A DNA stretch of 64,000 bases from Alentia gelatinosa. Its lineage: Eukaryota; Annelida; Polychaeta; Phyllodocida; Polynoidae. The stretch lies in the NCBI GenBank assembly GCA_950022655.1, contig OX465584.1, forward strand, positions 57,818,335 through 57,882,334. The letters are read 5' to 3'. Positions 9,784-20,365 of the stretch are shown piece by piece. The position numbers were made by a program, and so were the translations under genes. Below the pieces are notes generated by a model. That model worked only from the letters and a program-made list of their open reading frames with translations, was not told the origin of the DNA and ran no database searches. Position 1 is the first letter of the stretch; every line of letters begins with the position of its first letter.

Positions 9784-12706
9784 GATTTTGCTGGCGGTTA
9801 TCAACACCTTTAGACTTATGATCCTACGTTATTTTGTCAGCATAATTACAGTTTATGGGAAGTGGTCCAACAGTGTTCCCACATTTTGGTTTACCAGAAA
9901 TCCGACGTCATCAACAATTGCATAGTTACGTGGAACGTGTCAAGTTTTGTGACGTCATCATATTGGCTACACAGAAACGTGTTGCTTTGCTACCAAGACG
10001 TTGCTACGATAGTCGTCACTGTCGTACCAAAAAGCGTGGATCCATGAACAAGTGAACCCAGGTGTAAGGTGAAATTTTCTATGATTCCAAATATAAAACC
10101 AGAGATGAATTCGTGGAAATCACATCAACACTCAAGGGTTTGGTAAACGATAGGGATATAACCACGGACCTATATATGTACGGTCATCCAAGTCCGTGAA
10201 ATGACATATTGTTCAAGAACGTTTTTCCCAAGCATTGTATGATAAGCCTACGTTTGCCAAGTTGTGTAAAAAGTATTATCATGAAATGCAGATCTACCGC
10301 TAGGATTCGCCTGGTTCATTTTTCTGACTTCAGCCTTGGGTTTGACTTCTGCTGACGAGTAGGGCACGTTCACTAGTACAGTTTATTTAAAGTTGTGCAT
10401 CAAAGTGCGCCTGAACGTCGGAGTTATAATTCCTTAAAACAGCAATATTTCGTTGTTTCAAATTCAGATACTGGTTGCAACTTCAGTTTCCAGATGTGCA
10501 CAAACATGTAGCTGTAGACTAGTGTAGGCTCGTATCATTGTCCTTGTTTCGTTAGGCTTACATTGTCACAGAAAGTACGCCTAATGAAAAACCCTATGAA
10601 ATTCCAATATCGTTCCTTGACAACCCTGCACTCGGCTGCAGGTGTCGCCACTGGAGGACTGCGACCAAGCACTGCGTTGGATTACCGTTAGGAAGCGCCT
10701 GGTTCGACCGATGATAGCTTGTAACTGAGACTGAATATTTCTTACATAACCTCACGAGCGCTCTGTGGATTTTAGGCCTACCATATGGCTTCCTATATAT
10801 GGTTGTATCATCGAGATTGCGTAATACGCTGATTTATGCTGATAAAATAGGATATTTTTGTAAATATAATATGGAGACAAATCAAGGGACTGAATGAGTG
10901 AATCACTGAATCGTGAATGAAGTAGTTTTTGGTAATTTTGTGTTTCTAGAATTTCACATATTGTACTTGATATTGGAGTGAGCACGAGTATCATTTCAAT
11001 ATCTAGATCTCATTCTGCCAATCTCATTACACGGGTACACCAGAATTAAGGCGCGTGGCCAGAATTTTCTTTCGGGGGTTGGGTAGGGGGGTCGGTGTTG
11101 GTGGTGTTGGGGGGAGGGGGTCTGTTGGGGGGTGGGGGGGGGGGGGGGGGGGGGTGGGGAGTTGGTTGGGGGCGGGGCACCTGGGAAGATCTGCAGGGTT
11201 CAAGCAGCGAAGCCCCTGGAAACTCTTCTAGATATTTCATGCAAGCGGCTAACCATATCTAGCTTTCTATCAAGGAGGGGCAGTTACAAACCTGAGGCTA
11301 ACTGGGAATATTGCCTGGGGTCTAGCAGCTAACAGATACCCTCCTGGGTGTCCAGGGGCAAACCCCCGGGAAGTCCTTGGACTTTCATACAAACTGTATC
11401 CATGGTTATGTTTAAGGGATGAGGGTGGTTACACACTGACCTGGGAAGATTGCAAGGGGTCCAGGAGCAAAGTGCCTCCTTGGGGCTCCAGAGGGCGAAG
11501 CCTACCAAAATACTTGGCTTATAGGGCGTATAGAGGAATCTTCCTGAATATGTACCGCCTGTTCCCCTCTAAATAGGTGTCAATATGGAAATAAATATGC
11601 CTAAACCATAAAAGATGGAAACCGAATTCAAAGAAGCATGTTTACAGAATTTTCAGCTGGAACGGACCGTCCTGGGAAAATTTCGGAAGGAGGGGGGGGG
11701 GGGGGGGCACATACCCCCTGTACCCGATTCTATCTTTTTTCTTTATTTCGGTGTGTGTGGGGGGGGGGGGGTGTATATTATATCCTAAAGTTATCACCTA
11801 AGGCTAAATGCTTGCCCTATCTTCCGGTGGCTACAGAGTTTCATTTCCGTACTGACAAAACTCTTACAGGGTAAGCTTACAAAGATGCGGCTAATTTCAA
11901 CAAAATAGTTTGGTCAATCAGCAGGAATAAACAGTCAACAGGTATCTGCCGGTCTTAGGGCTATACACTTCAGAATCAGTCCATAAAAGCAGGTATGAAT
12001 CTCTTACATTCTTCTTATACATATGGACAATTCCCTGTTGAATTTACGAAATCCAGGTGCTGGTTGATTCCACAATTACCCAAATTTGTAATCTACAGAC
12101 TCCTGATATGATTTAGTAGCGGGCATTCTGTTTTGTTTTAAGCACTGGGCCATTATGGCGCCTATTTGTTTATGTTTGCTCTATCACAATTTGTTGCTGT
12201 CTTACTTCTTTTAAAGACTAGTATCAGCAATTGGCCTTTCCGCCTGTCAGAAAAAAAATATTTTAAAAGATTAATGGAGACGAGTAGTAGATGAAGGATG
12301 AAGTGAGTTGTAGCAGATTCTTAGAGCCTTATTCTCACAACTTTGGAGTTTGGTGAGAAGTGTGCTGTTCGTAATATATATAGATATGGCCAATGTGCCT
12401 GAATGGAATCTGTTCAGAGATATTTTAGTTGGAATTTTTTTATATTTTTTATTTATTTATACTGAATCTGCTCAGTCAAGTTGACTGGTTTGCGTACAGA
12501 CTCAGTTCTCCAGTTGATCATAACAATATAAAATTTGTATTTAACCGAATAGTATTACAATTTCAACACAATTTGTATAAGATAACCGTATAGTGCTAGT
12601 AACAAACTATACACTATACACCGAGTTCCAAGAACGAAGTGAATATAAAACCGATTTTTGTTTTATAAATCTTTATGGCTTACTAACGGTTCAGGTGCTT
12701 ACGAAT
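9784..12706. other. Gene-free region upstream of the FSIP2-like gene
   Basis: The promoter of the minus-strand gene should lie just above 9783, but I see no clear core element. G runs occur at 11134-11154, 11692-11707 and 11759-11771. A repeat piece with GTGCCTGAATGGAAT near 12385 recurs at 39298 and, inverted, near 45200. Open frames here are Gly or Pro runs and are not supported. Confidence 0.5.
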
Positions 12707-12926
12707 ATATAGGGAGCCAAAGTGAACCCGCTGAAACCACAGATACCCGTTTACGAAACACCATTTCCGGTGGCCCGCAAGAATGAGGCTTAGTGCTAAA
12801 CCTATGGGGGTTTGAGGCTAGACTTTCGTTTTTGGTCTCTTTTGTTAATTTCGAAGTTAAGTTTACTACTATCGTCTCTGAATAACTCTGTTTCGAAACT
12901 ACGATGACAGTTGTTAAGTTTATTAA

Positions 12927-13289
12927 CCCTATCACGCTGGGTACCCGCGGCAGGGGTACAGTCATGGAGCCGGGTACTAGTGCCAGTGACTACCGCTAGA
13001 GGCCGGGCCTATAGGCCTATTGTGAACATTTTGATCATAGCATCACGTGACATGACACGTGGTATTTGATACTATTTTCTATTTCGCCCGGAATATCAAA
13101 TATGATGTTATATCTACATTCTCTGAAAGTTTCATGTTTATTGAACTATTATTTCCAATTTTATCTTAAAAAACGAATGTTTTGTAAATGATGCCTGAAG
13201 GCATCACCCGGCCAGTCCCGGTTGATGCCTTGAGGCATCACCCGGCCAGCCCCGGTTGATGCCTGAAGGCATCACCCGGCGTTAATGGG
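12927..13289. mobile_element. TTAA-flanked MITE 2
   Basis: TTAA at 12923-12926 and 13290-13293 flanks CCCTATCACGCTGGG and, inverted, CCCATTAACGCCGGG. An internal CACGTGACATGACACGTG inverted pair lies near 13046. Size is 363 bp with no coding capacity. The layout matches MITE 1. Confidence 0.88.
13188..13283. repeat. 34-bp subterminal tandem repeat with internal palindrome
   Basis: Three starts of GATGCCTGAAGGCATCACCC at a spacing of about 34 bp. Each contains the palindrome ATGCCTnnAGGCAT and a CCGGCCAG(T/C)CCCGG segment. Confidence 0.92.
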
Positions 13290-13293
13290 TTAA

Positions 13294-14253
13294 AAATTTG
13301 GATCTAAAAGATTGGAGAATGACACATATAATCTCGAACCTACATAGTCAAAGTACTGAGCGCCTATACCCGGAAATAGTATTTTGTAACCGGCTATCTG
13401 TGGTTGCAGCGGGTTCACTTTGGCTCCCTATTATGACACACTGGGGAGCGACTTATATGCTGCTAGACACAATAACAAAATAACTGAGGCTATTATCGTA
13501 GACTGCAAAAAAACATTCAACAGCATTCATCATGGGAGATTGATCAATAGATTGTCATGCTTACCTATAAGCCCAAAAGTCCTAGAGTTTAATGTCGACG
13601 GCGTAGTTGACACGTAGTGATATTAGAGCAAACGAGAGGATTTTGTGTAGTGTCGGACAATACGACCATTGAGCAATTGCCCCGACAATTGCCTAGGATG
13701 ACATAAAAACTCAAACTTATTCTCGTGGATATTTCAATAAACATCTCATTATCCATTACCTCTGGGCCCGTCTTAGTCATTATGAAAAAGCGCAAAGGAT
13801 ATACTGGCGTGCTACCAAACGCCGTCGTCAAATGTTTTCGTCTGGTAAGTTTTATGCTCCAATATTAACTTTTCAAGTTCCATACGCCACACCAGCTCTA
13901 TGACTGCACATCGCCGCATACCCATTGGTTATCACACTCGCCGAGACAGTCAGACATAGACCGATGCGCAGGGCTGTCGTCTGCCTCGATCCATGTATCT
14001 TTCCAGATGACTGGCGCCAAAGGTGGCTGTCCTGAAAGGAGAATACATCGGAGGTGGCCACACACGAGCTGTCGATATCTTTCCGGACCGACGAGTGTCT
14101 AAAGAACATGTATATGGAGGTGATATACTGGCAGGAACCGACTCTGCCTTTACTTTGACTGATTTACCTCCCCTGCCTACGATGAGTCTGAGATCCTATT
14201 TCAGTATTCAGCCAATATGGAGTCTCCATACTTAATGTATAGAGTATATACTA
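13294..14253. other. Unassigned sequence
   Basis: Apart from the right arm of the inverted repeat at 13368-13431, I see no supported gene. Short frames show no recognisable motif. Confidence 0.4.
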
Positions 14254-14935
14254 TAGAGGAAACCTATGGTAGTTTTGGGTCAGAGCTGGTATCCCATCGA
14301 GTTTGAATCCTGTAGTAATCTGGTCTCCTGGGGTGGACAGCAATTACCAATCTGTTCACACTCTTCGTCGCCTTGCCTCCTCGTGGTGCAGACCGGATAT
14401 GCTTGCATGCAAGCATAACAAAAGCGACATGGGGGGGGGGGGGGGGGGAGTTAGCTCAGTGGTAAAGAGCACTGGACTTTGTTGATTGGAGTCCCACTGC
14501 AGCCACCTCTCTCCTTCACCCCCAGCAGTGGTAGATTTGCTGCTATATCAAAGGCCAATCCTTCTCATACCATGTCTATGTGGTGTGGGAAGTAAAAGAA
14601 CTCTCACCTCAGTAAACGTGTAGGGGTGAGATTTCTACCAGAATTGATCACATAGATGTGATCACCACCCTCGTGGTGTAAAAGAACCTTGAGAAAGTCT
14701 GGTAAGGACCTATAACGGTTGACTGGACATTAAATCAAACCAAACCAAACCAAACCGTAATAATTTACAAGGCGAAGCTACGGTCCAAACAAGATGGGAT
14801 CGAGCTCTGACCCTAAACTTGAATGGCTTTCTGAATTTATCTCACCCTTCACATTGACTAATGATATTTTCCTAAATATTTCATGGGTATTGGGTACGAA
14901 GTCTATGGAGAACAAATACCAGGGGTGAGATAAAG
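14254..14935. mobile_element. Hairpin-arm element split by a SINE
   Basis: The palindrome halves are 14254-14319 and 14757-14850 (GTATCCCATCGAGTTTGAATC faces CAAGATGGGATCGAGCTC). An arm from TTTATCTCACCC to GGGGTGAGATAA follows. The SINE at 14320-14756 interrupts the palindrome near its centre. The intact relative is at 17787-18084. Confidence 0.85.
14320..14756 (+). mobile_element. tRNA-derived SINE, full-length copy
   Basis: Order of parts: a head beginning GGTCTCCTGGGGTGGACAGC and ending GTGCAGACC, a G18 tract, a tRNA-like part with A box TTAGCTCAGTGG and B box GATTGGAGTCC, a core (CCCCCAGCAGTGGTAGATTT), and a tail GGACATTAAATC followed by (CAAAC)n. GTAGTAAT (14312-14319) and GTAATAAT (14757-14764) are a near-exact 8-bp target duplication. 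Confidence 0.9.
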
Positions 14936-15648
14936 ATCGTTACTAGTAGAATACGGAAAACAGTATTATCTGTAAAGTCCTTAGCCTCCAAAGTAGTGCA
15001 TTCAGAGAAGATCGGGGGCTATTTTATCTTTCCTTTGATAACATTTTTTTTTATTGCTGAATTATAATGATTTTGATCTGCCTGTCCATACTCTCTTTGT
15101 AGTTGGCTCTAGGCAATATCCTTAAATTCACTCGGATTCTGCTACGCGTTAACTATAGGGGTGAATCCACCAGGCCGATTTCTCACCCGATCGATTGTTC
15201 CTGGACCCTTAAGAGGAAGCTCACGTATTGTAATTAATTTGATTCTGATAATAATAGTTTAATAAATGACAATTTTCAAAGATTTGAGAAATTCTAGGGC
15301 ATCCGATAATAATCGGCGATTGTCTGGCTACGGAATCGGCTACCGTCGGTCCAGTGGAACACCCCCTTATGCAGAGGAAGCATCCATGCAGTACGTCTCA
15401 AAGTGAACTCTCGTAATCAAATTCTCTTTCTTTTTTACTTTTGTTTTCCCAAACGCCCTTAACGTGAGCTGCCATTTCATAGAGCCTTTTCTGTACATCG
15501 TACATCGTACAGGGATTATAGTTTCATGATATTTAAGTTTGTTCGCTAAGACCGTCTCAGCCAATCATTAGGTCGTTCATAAGTATTGAATAAAGTTGAA
15601 CCACATTGTCACGGGGCCTGCTTGGCGCAAAGAGAAGGGTCTTCATGT

Positions 15649-15903
15649 CAGAGATGCCAGTTCACCACTTTTCCATGTAAATCTATTTTTTCGTTCTCAC
15701 AATTTTGTGTAAAGCGAGATGATATTAATTGAGCCTTAATCTTATAAATAGAATATTAGTTTTAACCTCCCCATAGATCCTCAGTCCCATACCCAAACTG
15801 AGAGTATATATATGTTTTTGATATTTTGTCGGTCCCTCAGAGGCAGCATATTTGACTTGAAAATTATTACCACTTTATTTTCTGACGCCGTCTGACATCC
15901 CTG
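15649..15903. mobile_element. MITE, CAGGGATGTCAG-type ends
   Basis: Left end CAGAGATGCCAGTT and right end GTCTGACATCCCTG form an inverted repeat. TCATGT at 15643-15648 and 15904-15909 is a perfect 6-bp duplication. Confidence 0.8.
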
Positions 15904-16199
15904 TCATGTACGAGCCCAGATTATTCAACAGGCCCGTGGCAGGTTTTGCACATGCATAAAAGGGCAACACCCACCAGTTCCCACAAGAGTCGCATCGTTA
16001 GACACGAGATAGTAACTTATCCTCATCCTAAAATATAATAAAGGACACTAGAAATCTAGAAATCCACCCGAAACATGTGCTCCCAAATGGAGACACCATT
16101 ACTAAGGGGCACCTCCTTTCTATGACCCTACTTCCCCGACAAAGAGGGCTTTGTTAGCTCATCTAGACTGCCCTATAGCTACCCAAACCACTTTTTCAC

Positions 16200-17300
16200 A
16201 CAGAAATGTCGTTACTGCAGACGTATGTAGGCGTTAATGGGAGAAAATTGTTGACAGGTATTCATGAATAAGTTGTCTTTCATTGAGTCAGTTTTGTATG
16301 GATATATGTCACCGACCGCGGGAAGGACCTCATTAATGCCCTCTGCTGGACAGATTGATGGCTTCCGGGTAACCTGCGCCTGCGTACTATCCCAGCGTCG
16401 CTCATGCTCACTCTCCCAGCAGAGATCCTGCACTCCCTGCACTTCCTGCGGTTGCTTGTATCTCTGCCCCACCCTGCCTGGCCCATATATATGCCAGTTT
16501 TTGAAATATCCTAAATTCTGAGGGTATTTGGGGGTATTTTGTGTTCTACTTGTAAATAGAGATGAACATATTTATATGGTAAATAAAATGCTCTCATTTC
16601 TGTTATAATTTATTTCAAACAAGACACATTCTCTGGGATTACTTTCTACAGTGGAAAGCACCTCATGTGTTGCAAGGATTTGTTTTGTCAACAATGCCCC
16701 TGTGCTCCTTTGAAGGGGCAGTCTAATCAACTGTGGATTCTTATTATAAAATGGTTTAAGTATGAAAAAGAAAGAACCGGATTGTGTGTAAAGCTCCTTT
16801 AACAATTCCTATATTTCCTAACTAATGATGTGTGAGTTGTTTGACGTGTATAACTTTTGACAGTTGCCTTGTTTTGAACCTAAGATCTTCGCTGGTCCCC
16901 CCTGTCTTTATTGGATACCCAGGGAACAGGCTTTGGGTTGGGGCAGAGACTAAGCCAGCGCCAGCGCCGCGAAAGATCTGGGGGGAGAGTGGCTCATGCT
17001 GCGTCTCCGCCATTTTGTTATCAGTTCCGTGTCTGTCGCGTGGGGGCGCCACTGCTTTGCCGCTACACAGATCCAGCTAATTCAGATTACAGTTCCGCAA
17101 ATGATGCGCATAGAGTCGCATTATCTGGCGAGCACTTAAGGCTCCTGCTATTAGGGGAGGTAGCCGAGGCTGGGCCCGCCACATCCTCCCTTCCTTATCT
17201 TTACACAGCATCTCGATGTGTACTGACTCTCTTGTTAATCTATCCTGGCTATAGTTCTTGTATCTGAGAGGGTAGGCCGGGGAGAAGTAAATGCACAGTG
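16200..17300. promoter_or_regulatory. GC- and CpG-enriched segment, possible promoter region
   Basis: Two blocks (about 16310-16490 and 16910-17070) are clearly richer in GC and CpG than the flanks. On the minus strand ATGGCGGAGACGC at about 17010 looks like a start codon in a CpG-rich leader, with an open frame of about 60 codons. I recognise no product and no convincing donor, so this is only a candidate promoter or first exon. Confidence 0.25.
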
Positions 17301-17667
17301 TATCTGCTTAGGATTCTTTTGTTCGAGGGAATACTTCTTAAGTGAGGGTTTTCTGTCTAAAAGTCGTGTCGCTTCGGCGTTTAATTGCTGATTCTAAAAA
17401 CCTAGTCTGTATCTTTCGTTCACTCAGCGCACCCCTACGATGTCTAAACAATCACTTAACCTGTTGTATATGTTACGATGGACGTAAAACGATATTCATT
17501 AATGCACCTCGGGATGCAGTGGGTGTAGGCAGGGACAATAGATGAGGAAAGGCCAGAGGTTGCTCTTCAGTACAGAGCGTTACGGAAAGAGAAACAGTCA
17601 TAAAATTGTAAAACTCAGTGTCTGTCTCATATATCTGTCGCATATATCAGATACTATAGAGGAAACC

Positions 17668-17786
17668 CATGACGACTAAGTTTTCAGAGAATCGCCGCCC
17701 ATGTAGACCACTAATTTAAACCGGCTTGAAATAGTTGCCCGTGTTAGAGTGTGTCCAATAGTAGTCTGGTGGTGCCTAATTGTCAT
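17668..17786. repeat. Fragment of a GGCGTTTACACTAG-type MITE
   Basis: GACGACTAAGTTTTCAGAGA, then ATCGCCGCCCATGTAG and GAAATAGTTGCCCGTG, match the interior of the MITE at 24594-24922. The fragment is flanked by two similar copies of ATAGAGGAAACCCATGA (about 17655 and 17790). Confidence 0.7.
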
Positions 17787-18084
17787 AATATAGAGAAAAC
17801 CCATGAAAGTTTATGGTCTGAGCTTGTATCCCATCGAGTTTGAATCATGTTGTAATTCACAAGGCGAAGCCGCGTGAATTGCTATGTGATTCAAATGAGA
17901 TGGGATCGAGCTCTGACCCTAAACTTGAATGGGTTTCTGAATTTATCTCACCCTTAATATTGACCAATGGGCTAACATTTATGACATTATCCCCCATTGG
18001 ATATATTTCCTAAATATCTAATGGGTGTTAGATACGAGTTTCCAATGTTAAGTCTATGGAGAAAAAATATCTGGGGTGAGATAA
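17787..18084. mobile_element. Hairpin-arm element, TTATCTCACCC family, intact
   Basis: The palindrome (about 17787-17940) pairs GTATCCCATCGAGTTTGAAT with ATTCAAATGAGATGGGATC. Its centre is AATTCACAAGGCGAAGCCGC. An arm from TTTATCTCACCC to GGGGTGAGATAA follows, with ACGAGTTTCCAATGTTAAG and GTCTATGGAGAAAA inside. Confidence 0.88.
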
Positions 18085-18239
18085 TATTCATTATCTTACA
18101 TTATATAGGGAGACGGGTTAGAATATATCATTGTTATCTGGCAATCTCTTCTCCACCAAATGGACGGGTGAAAGACCACTCATTGTAAGTGAATTTTATG
18201 CTAACGTAAATCCACTATTTCTATCCTCAGAAAATTTCT

Positions 18240-18500
18240 ATTGTCGACACTTCCTCCTAATTAAAGGCATATCGGAAAATGACATGGGTTTTGCTATGTG
18301 AAATTCAAATTTTTACAATCCCTCCATCTTCTATCATAGGATCATAATGATATCAATCTGTATATGGATATCTAACACAATAACCCCCACTCTTTAGTGA
18401 AATAAGTATTTCTACAACACTTCAAGATCATCATATTCAATTTTCAGTAAATTGGGTTTCATTTTCAATGCAAATCGTCAGATATGCTTTTAAAATTAAT
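18240..18500. repeat. Dispersed repeat with two related halves
   Basis: TGACATGGGTTTTGCTATGT and a later ATTTTCAATGCAAATCGTCA, then GATATGC, recur in the same order at about 30660-30920. Within each copy the two halves resemble each other. Confidence 0.6.
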
Positions 18501-18517
18501 TTTGTCGTTTTTGCCAG

Positions 18518-18645
18518 GAACTCTTGAACACAAGCAGAAGTTTTTTAATGAGCTAATGGGGACTGATGAAACGTGCAAGTTATTGCAGAAAGCAACTGAA
18601 GATCAATGGTGGTTCTTTGGGTATTCTGAAATGAGATGCCATTAG
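18518..18645 (+). CDS. Possible terminal coding exon, product unknown
   Basis: A pyrimidine-rich acceptor TTTTGTCGTTTTTGCCAG is followed by 128 nt open in only one useful frame. It starts with a split codon and ends with TAG at 18643. The product has a normal, non-repetitive composition (HKQKFFNELMGTDETCKLLQ, then DQWWFFGYSEMRCH). I do not recognise the family. A downstream ATTAAA near 18791 might serve as a poly(A) signal. No upstream partner exon was found with confidence. The nearby Ngaro-like insertion shows the locus has been disturbed. It could also be a relic exon or chance. Confidence 0.33.
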
Positions 18646-18803
18646 AAACATTTGTTTTATTGTTATATCTTATAGATCTATCACTCTAGTTAACATTTTC
18701 ACTTATTGTTGTCCTGGCAAGTTGTCAAATTATCCTGACAACAGCTGTTGAGACCTACTGGAAAGAATAGTATAATCAAGGTATCTTTTCATTAAAGTAC
18801 CAT

Positions 18804-19002
18804 AATTATAACGGAGGCGGAATTGGAATTACAGGGGATTTATTTCAGTGAGACAAGTTCATACAACTGGAGATTACATGGGATGTGAACATCGTAATCT
18901 TAGATAAGTCATGAGTATTTAGTGTCCGTAGTAAATAACCCTGAAATAGAAAAATGTTCTCAAACGTGAGAAATTATGCCAAAGGGCATAGGCATAAATG
19001 CC
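18804..19002 (-). repeat. Split direct repeat B2 (outer copy)
   Basis: 199 bp starting AATTATAACGGAGGCGGAAT on plus, identical by eye to 19185-19383 at an offset of 381 bp. Confidence 0.95.
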
Positions 19003-19044
19003 CTAGAACATGAGTCTTTGACGAAAAAGGTGAGGGTGGGCGGG

Positions 19045-19187
19045 TTCTGAAGCAAACGCTGTCTTGAAGATCGCTGGAGGCGCCCTCTGTGGAGTACTGT
19101 GCGCATCTGCGACGCGATCGCGTAAGCGCTAGGTGGCGCCACTCATTCCTCCCGTATAATTACTACCAATTTCCAATTAGCCTCAAT
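19045..19187 (-). repeat. Split direct repeat A2 (inner copy)
   Basis: 143 bp matching 23601-23743 with two substitutions. The 42 bp at 19003-19044 between B2 and A2 have no partner. Confidence 0.95.
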
Positions 19188-19383
19188 TATAACGGAGGCG
19201 GAATTGGAATTACAGGGGATTTATTTCAGTGAGACAAGTTCATACAACTGGAGATTACATGGGATGTGAACATCGTAATCTTAGATAAGTCATGAGTATT
19301 TAGTGTCCGTAGTAAATAACCCTGAAATAGAAAAATGTTCTCAAACGTGAGAAATTATGCCAAAGGGCATAGGCATAAATGCC
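19185..19383 (-). repeat. Split direct repeat B1
   Basis: The second copy of the 199-bp repeat begins 16 bp after the recombinase stop codon on the minus strand. It overlaps A2 by about three bases (AAT), the junction expected for this design. Confidence 0.95.
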
Positions 19384-19399
19384 AAACTTATTATTACAG

Positions 19400-20365
19400 T
19401 CAGGAAGGGAGCGACGTCCTTCCCGACGGGGGTAAGTAAGGCCTAATGCCCGTGGCACTGTTCCAGGTGCCATGATGGGAGATAACACTCTGGGGTACCC
19501 CCGCAGCCACGGCATCGTGGACTGCCCCCCTCCTCAAGGAGTGGAGTGTTACTCTCTCGGCCGCCGGGAATCACACGGCCGCCAGGGCAGCACGCATGAC
19601 GGCGCACAACGGCCGAGAGGTCAGAGGGATTGATGATGAGAGGATGAACGCTGGCGCCCGTGGAGGGGCCGGAACGGCCGCGACGTAGTTCCTATAGGCG
19701 TCTACCGGGCAGATCAGCGGATCCGCCAAGCGCGGGAGATCGACCACGTGAGGGGGGGCCGCACGTGACCGTGTCTTGGTCGATCTCATGTGGATCCTGA
19801 GGAGTCCATGCTGGGGCTGTATGTCCGCTCGCTGTAGGGTGTGGGGGCCGCCCCACGAGGTCAATGACGGAGATACGAGGTTTGAGGCCCGTAGAAACGT
19901 GAAGTAAGCAATAATTAGAGCCGCCCGGAGGACGAGGGCCGAGGGCCCGGCCCTGGATAAGTAGAGAAGCACGTGCCGGAGTTCTTGAAGGCGAACTGCA
20001 GGGGCTGGTGCCGAGATGTGGGTGGAGAGGCGTCTGGTACCGCGCTGAACCGCGAGGACCTCGTCCGCAAACAGCGGTGCCGGGTCCCCGCCATGGCGGC
20101 GTATCCAGGTCCGGGCTCCTGATAGATAGTTGCCGGCCGTTGCCGGGGCCCGAAATGAATTGGCTAGGGCCTGGGTGTAGAGGGCCCCGTAGGCAACGGT
20201 CGGCCAGCGAGGGTCGAATCCTGATGAGACGGCGAAACGCACGTAGGCCTGGGCCTGAATGAGGTGGTTCTGGCGCGTCGAGGGGGCCTCAGCCGACGCC
20301 AGGGATGCCATCATCTGGGCATGCAGGGGGGTGCCGGTGCCTAGATAGGATGGAAGCAAAAACAT
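19400..20365 (-). pseudogene. Tyrosine recombinase of the Ngaro-like element, one in-frame UGA
   Basis: The first 264 codons hold the N-terminal core-binding region and the first catalytic Arg (FLRASN, about residue 159). A UGA at 19573-19571 interrupts the frame. The same frame then continues 56 codons to a stop at 19402-19400 and contains HSLRR (the H-x-x-R motif), HGTW and a Tyr in RPYL near the end. So all family landmarks (R, HxxR, H/W, Y) are present, but the last three lie beyond the UGA. Alignment by eye with the recombinase at 50924-51937 places a Gly codon (GGA type) opposite the UGA, so one G-to-T change explains it. The gene overlaps the RT frame by 77 nt. Readthrough or nonsense mutation cannot be told apart here. 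Confidence 0.88.

Larger units (their letters stand above)
12707..13431. repeat. Inverted repeat pair with a MITE inserted between the arms
   Basis: 12707-12777 (GGGAGCCAAAGTGAACCCG, then CCACAGATA) is the inverse of 13368-13431 (TATCTGTGG, then GGGTTCACTTTGGCTCCC), with scattered mismatches. The TTAA MITE at 12927-13289 lies in the spacer. Confidence 0.8.

Noticed and set aside
11046..11240. Proline-rich ORF
   Set aside because: Encoded by the G21 tract and flanking G-rich DNA.
14449..14495. tRNA gene suggested by TTAGCTCAGTGG and a B box
   Set aside because: It is the tRNA-derived head of a SINE: no acceptor stem closure, SINE core and tail follow, and target duplications flank the whole.
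16264..16521. Cys-rich 85-codon ORF
   Set aside because: No signal peptide or domain, overlapped by two antisense frames of equal length in a GC-rich block.
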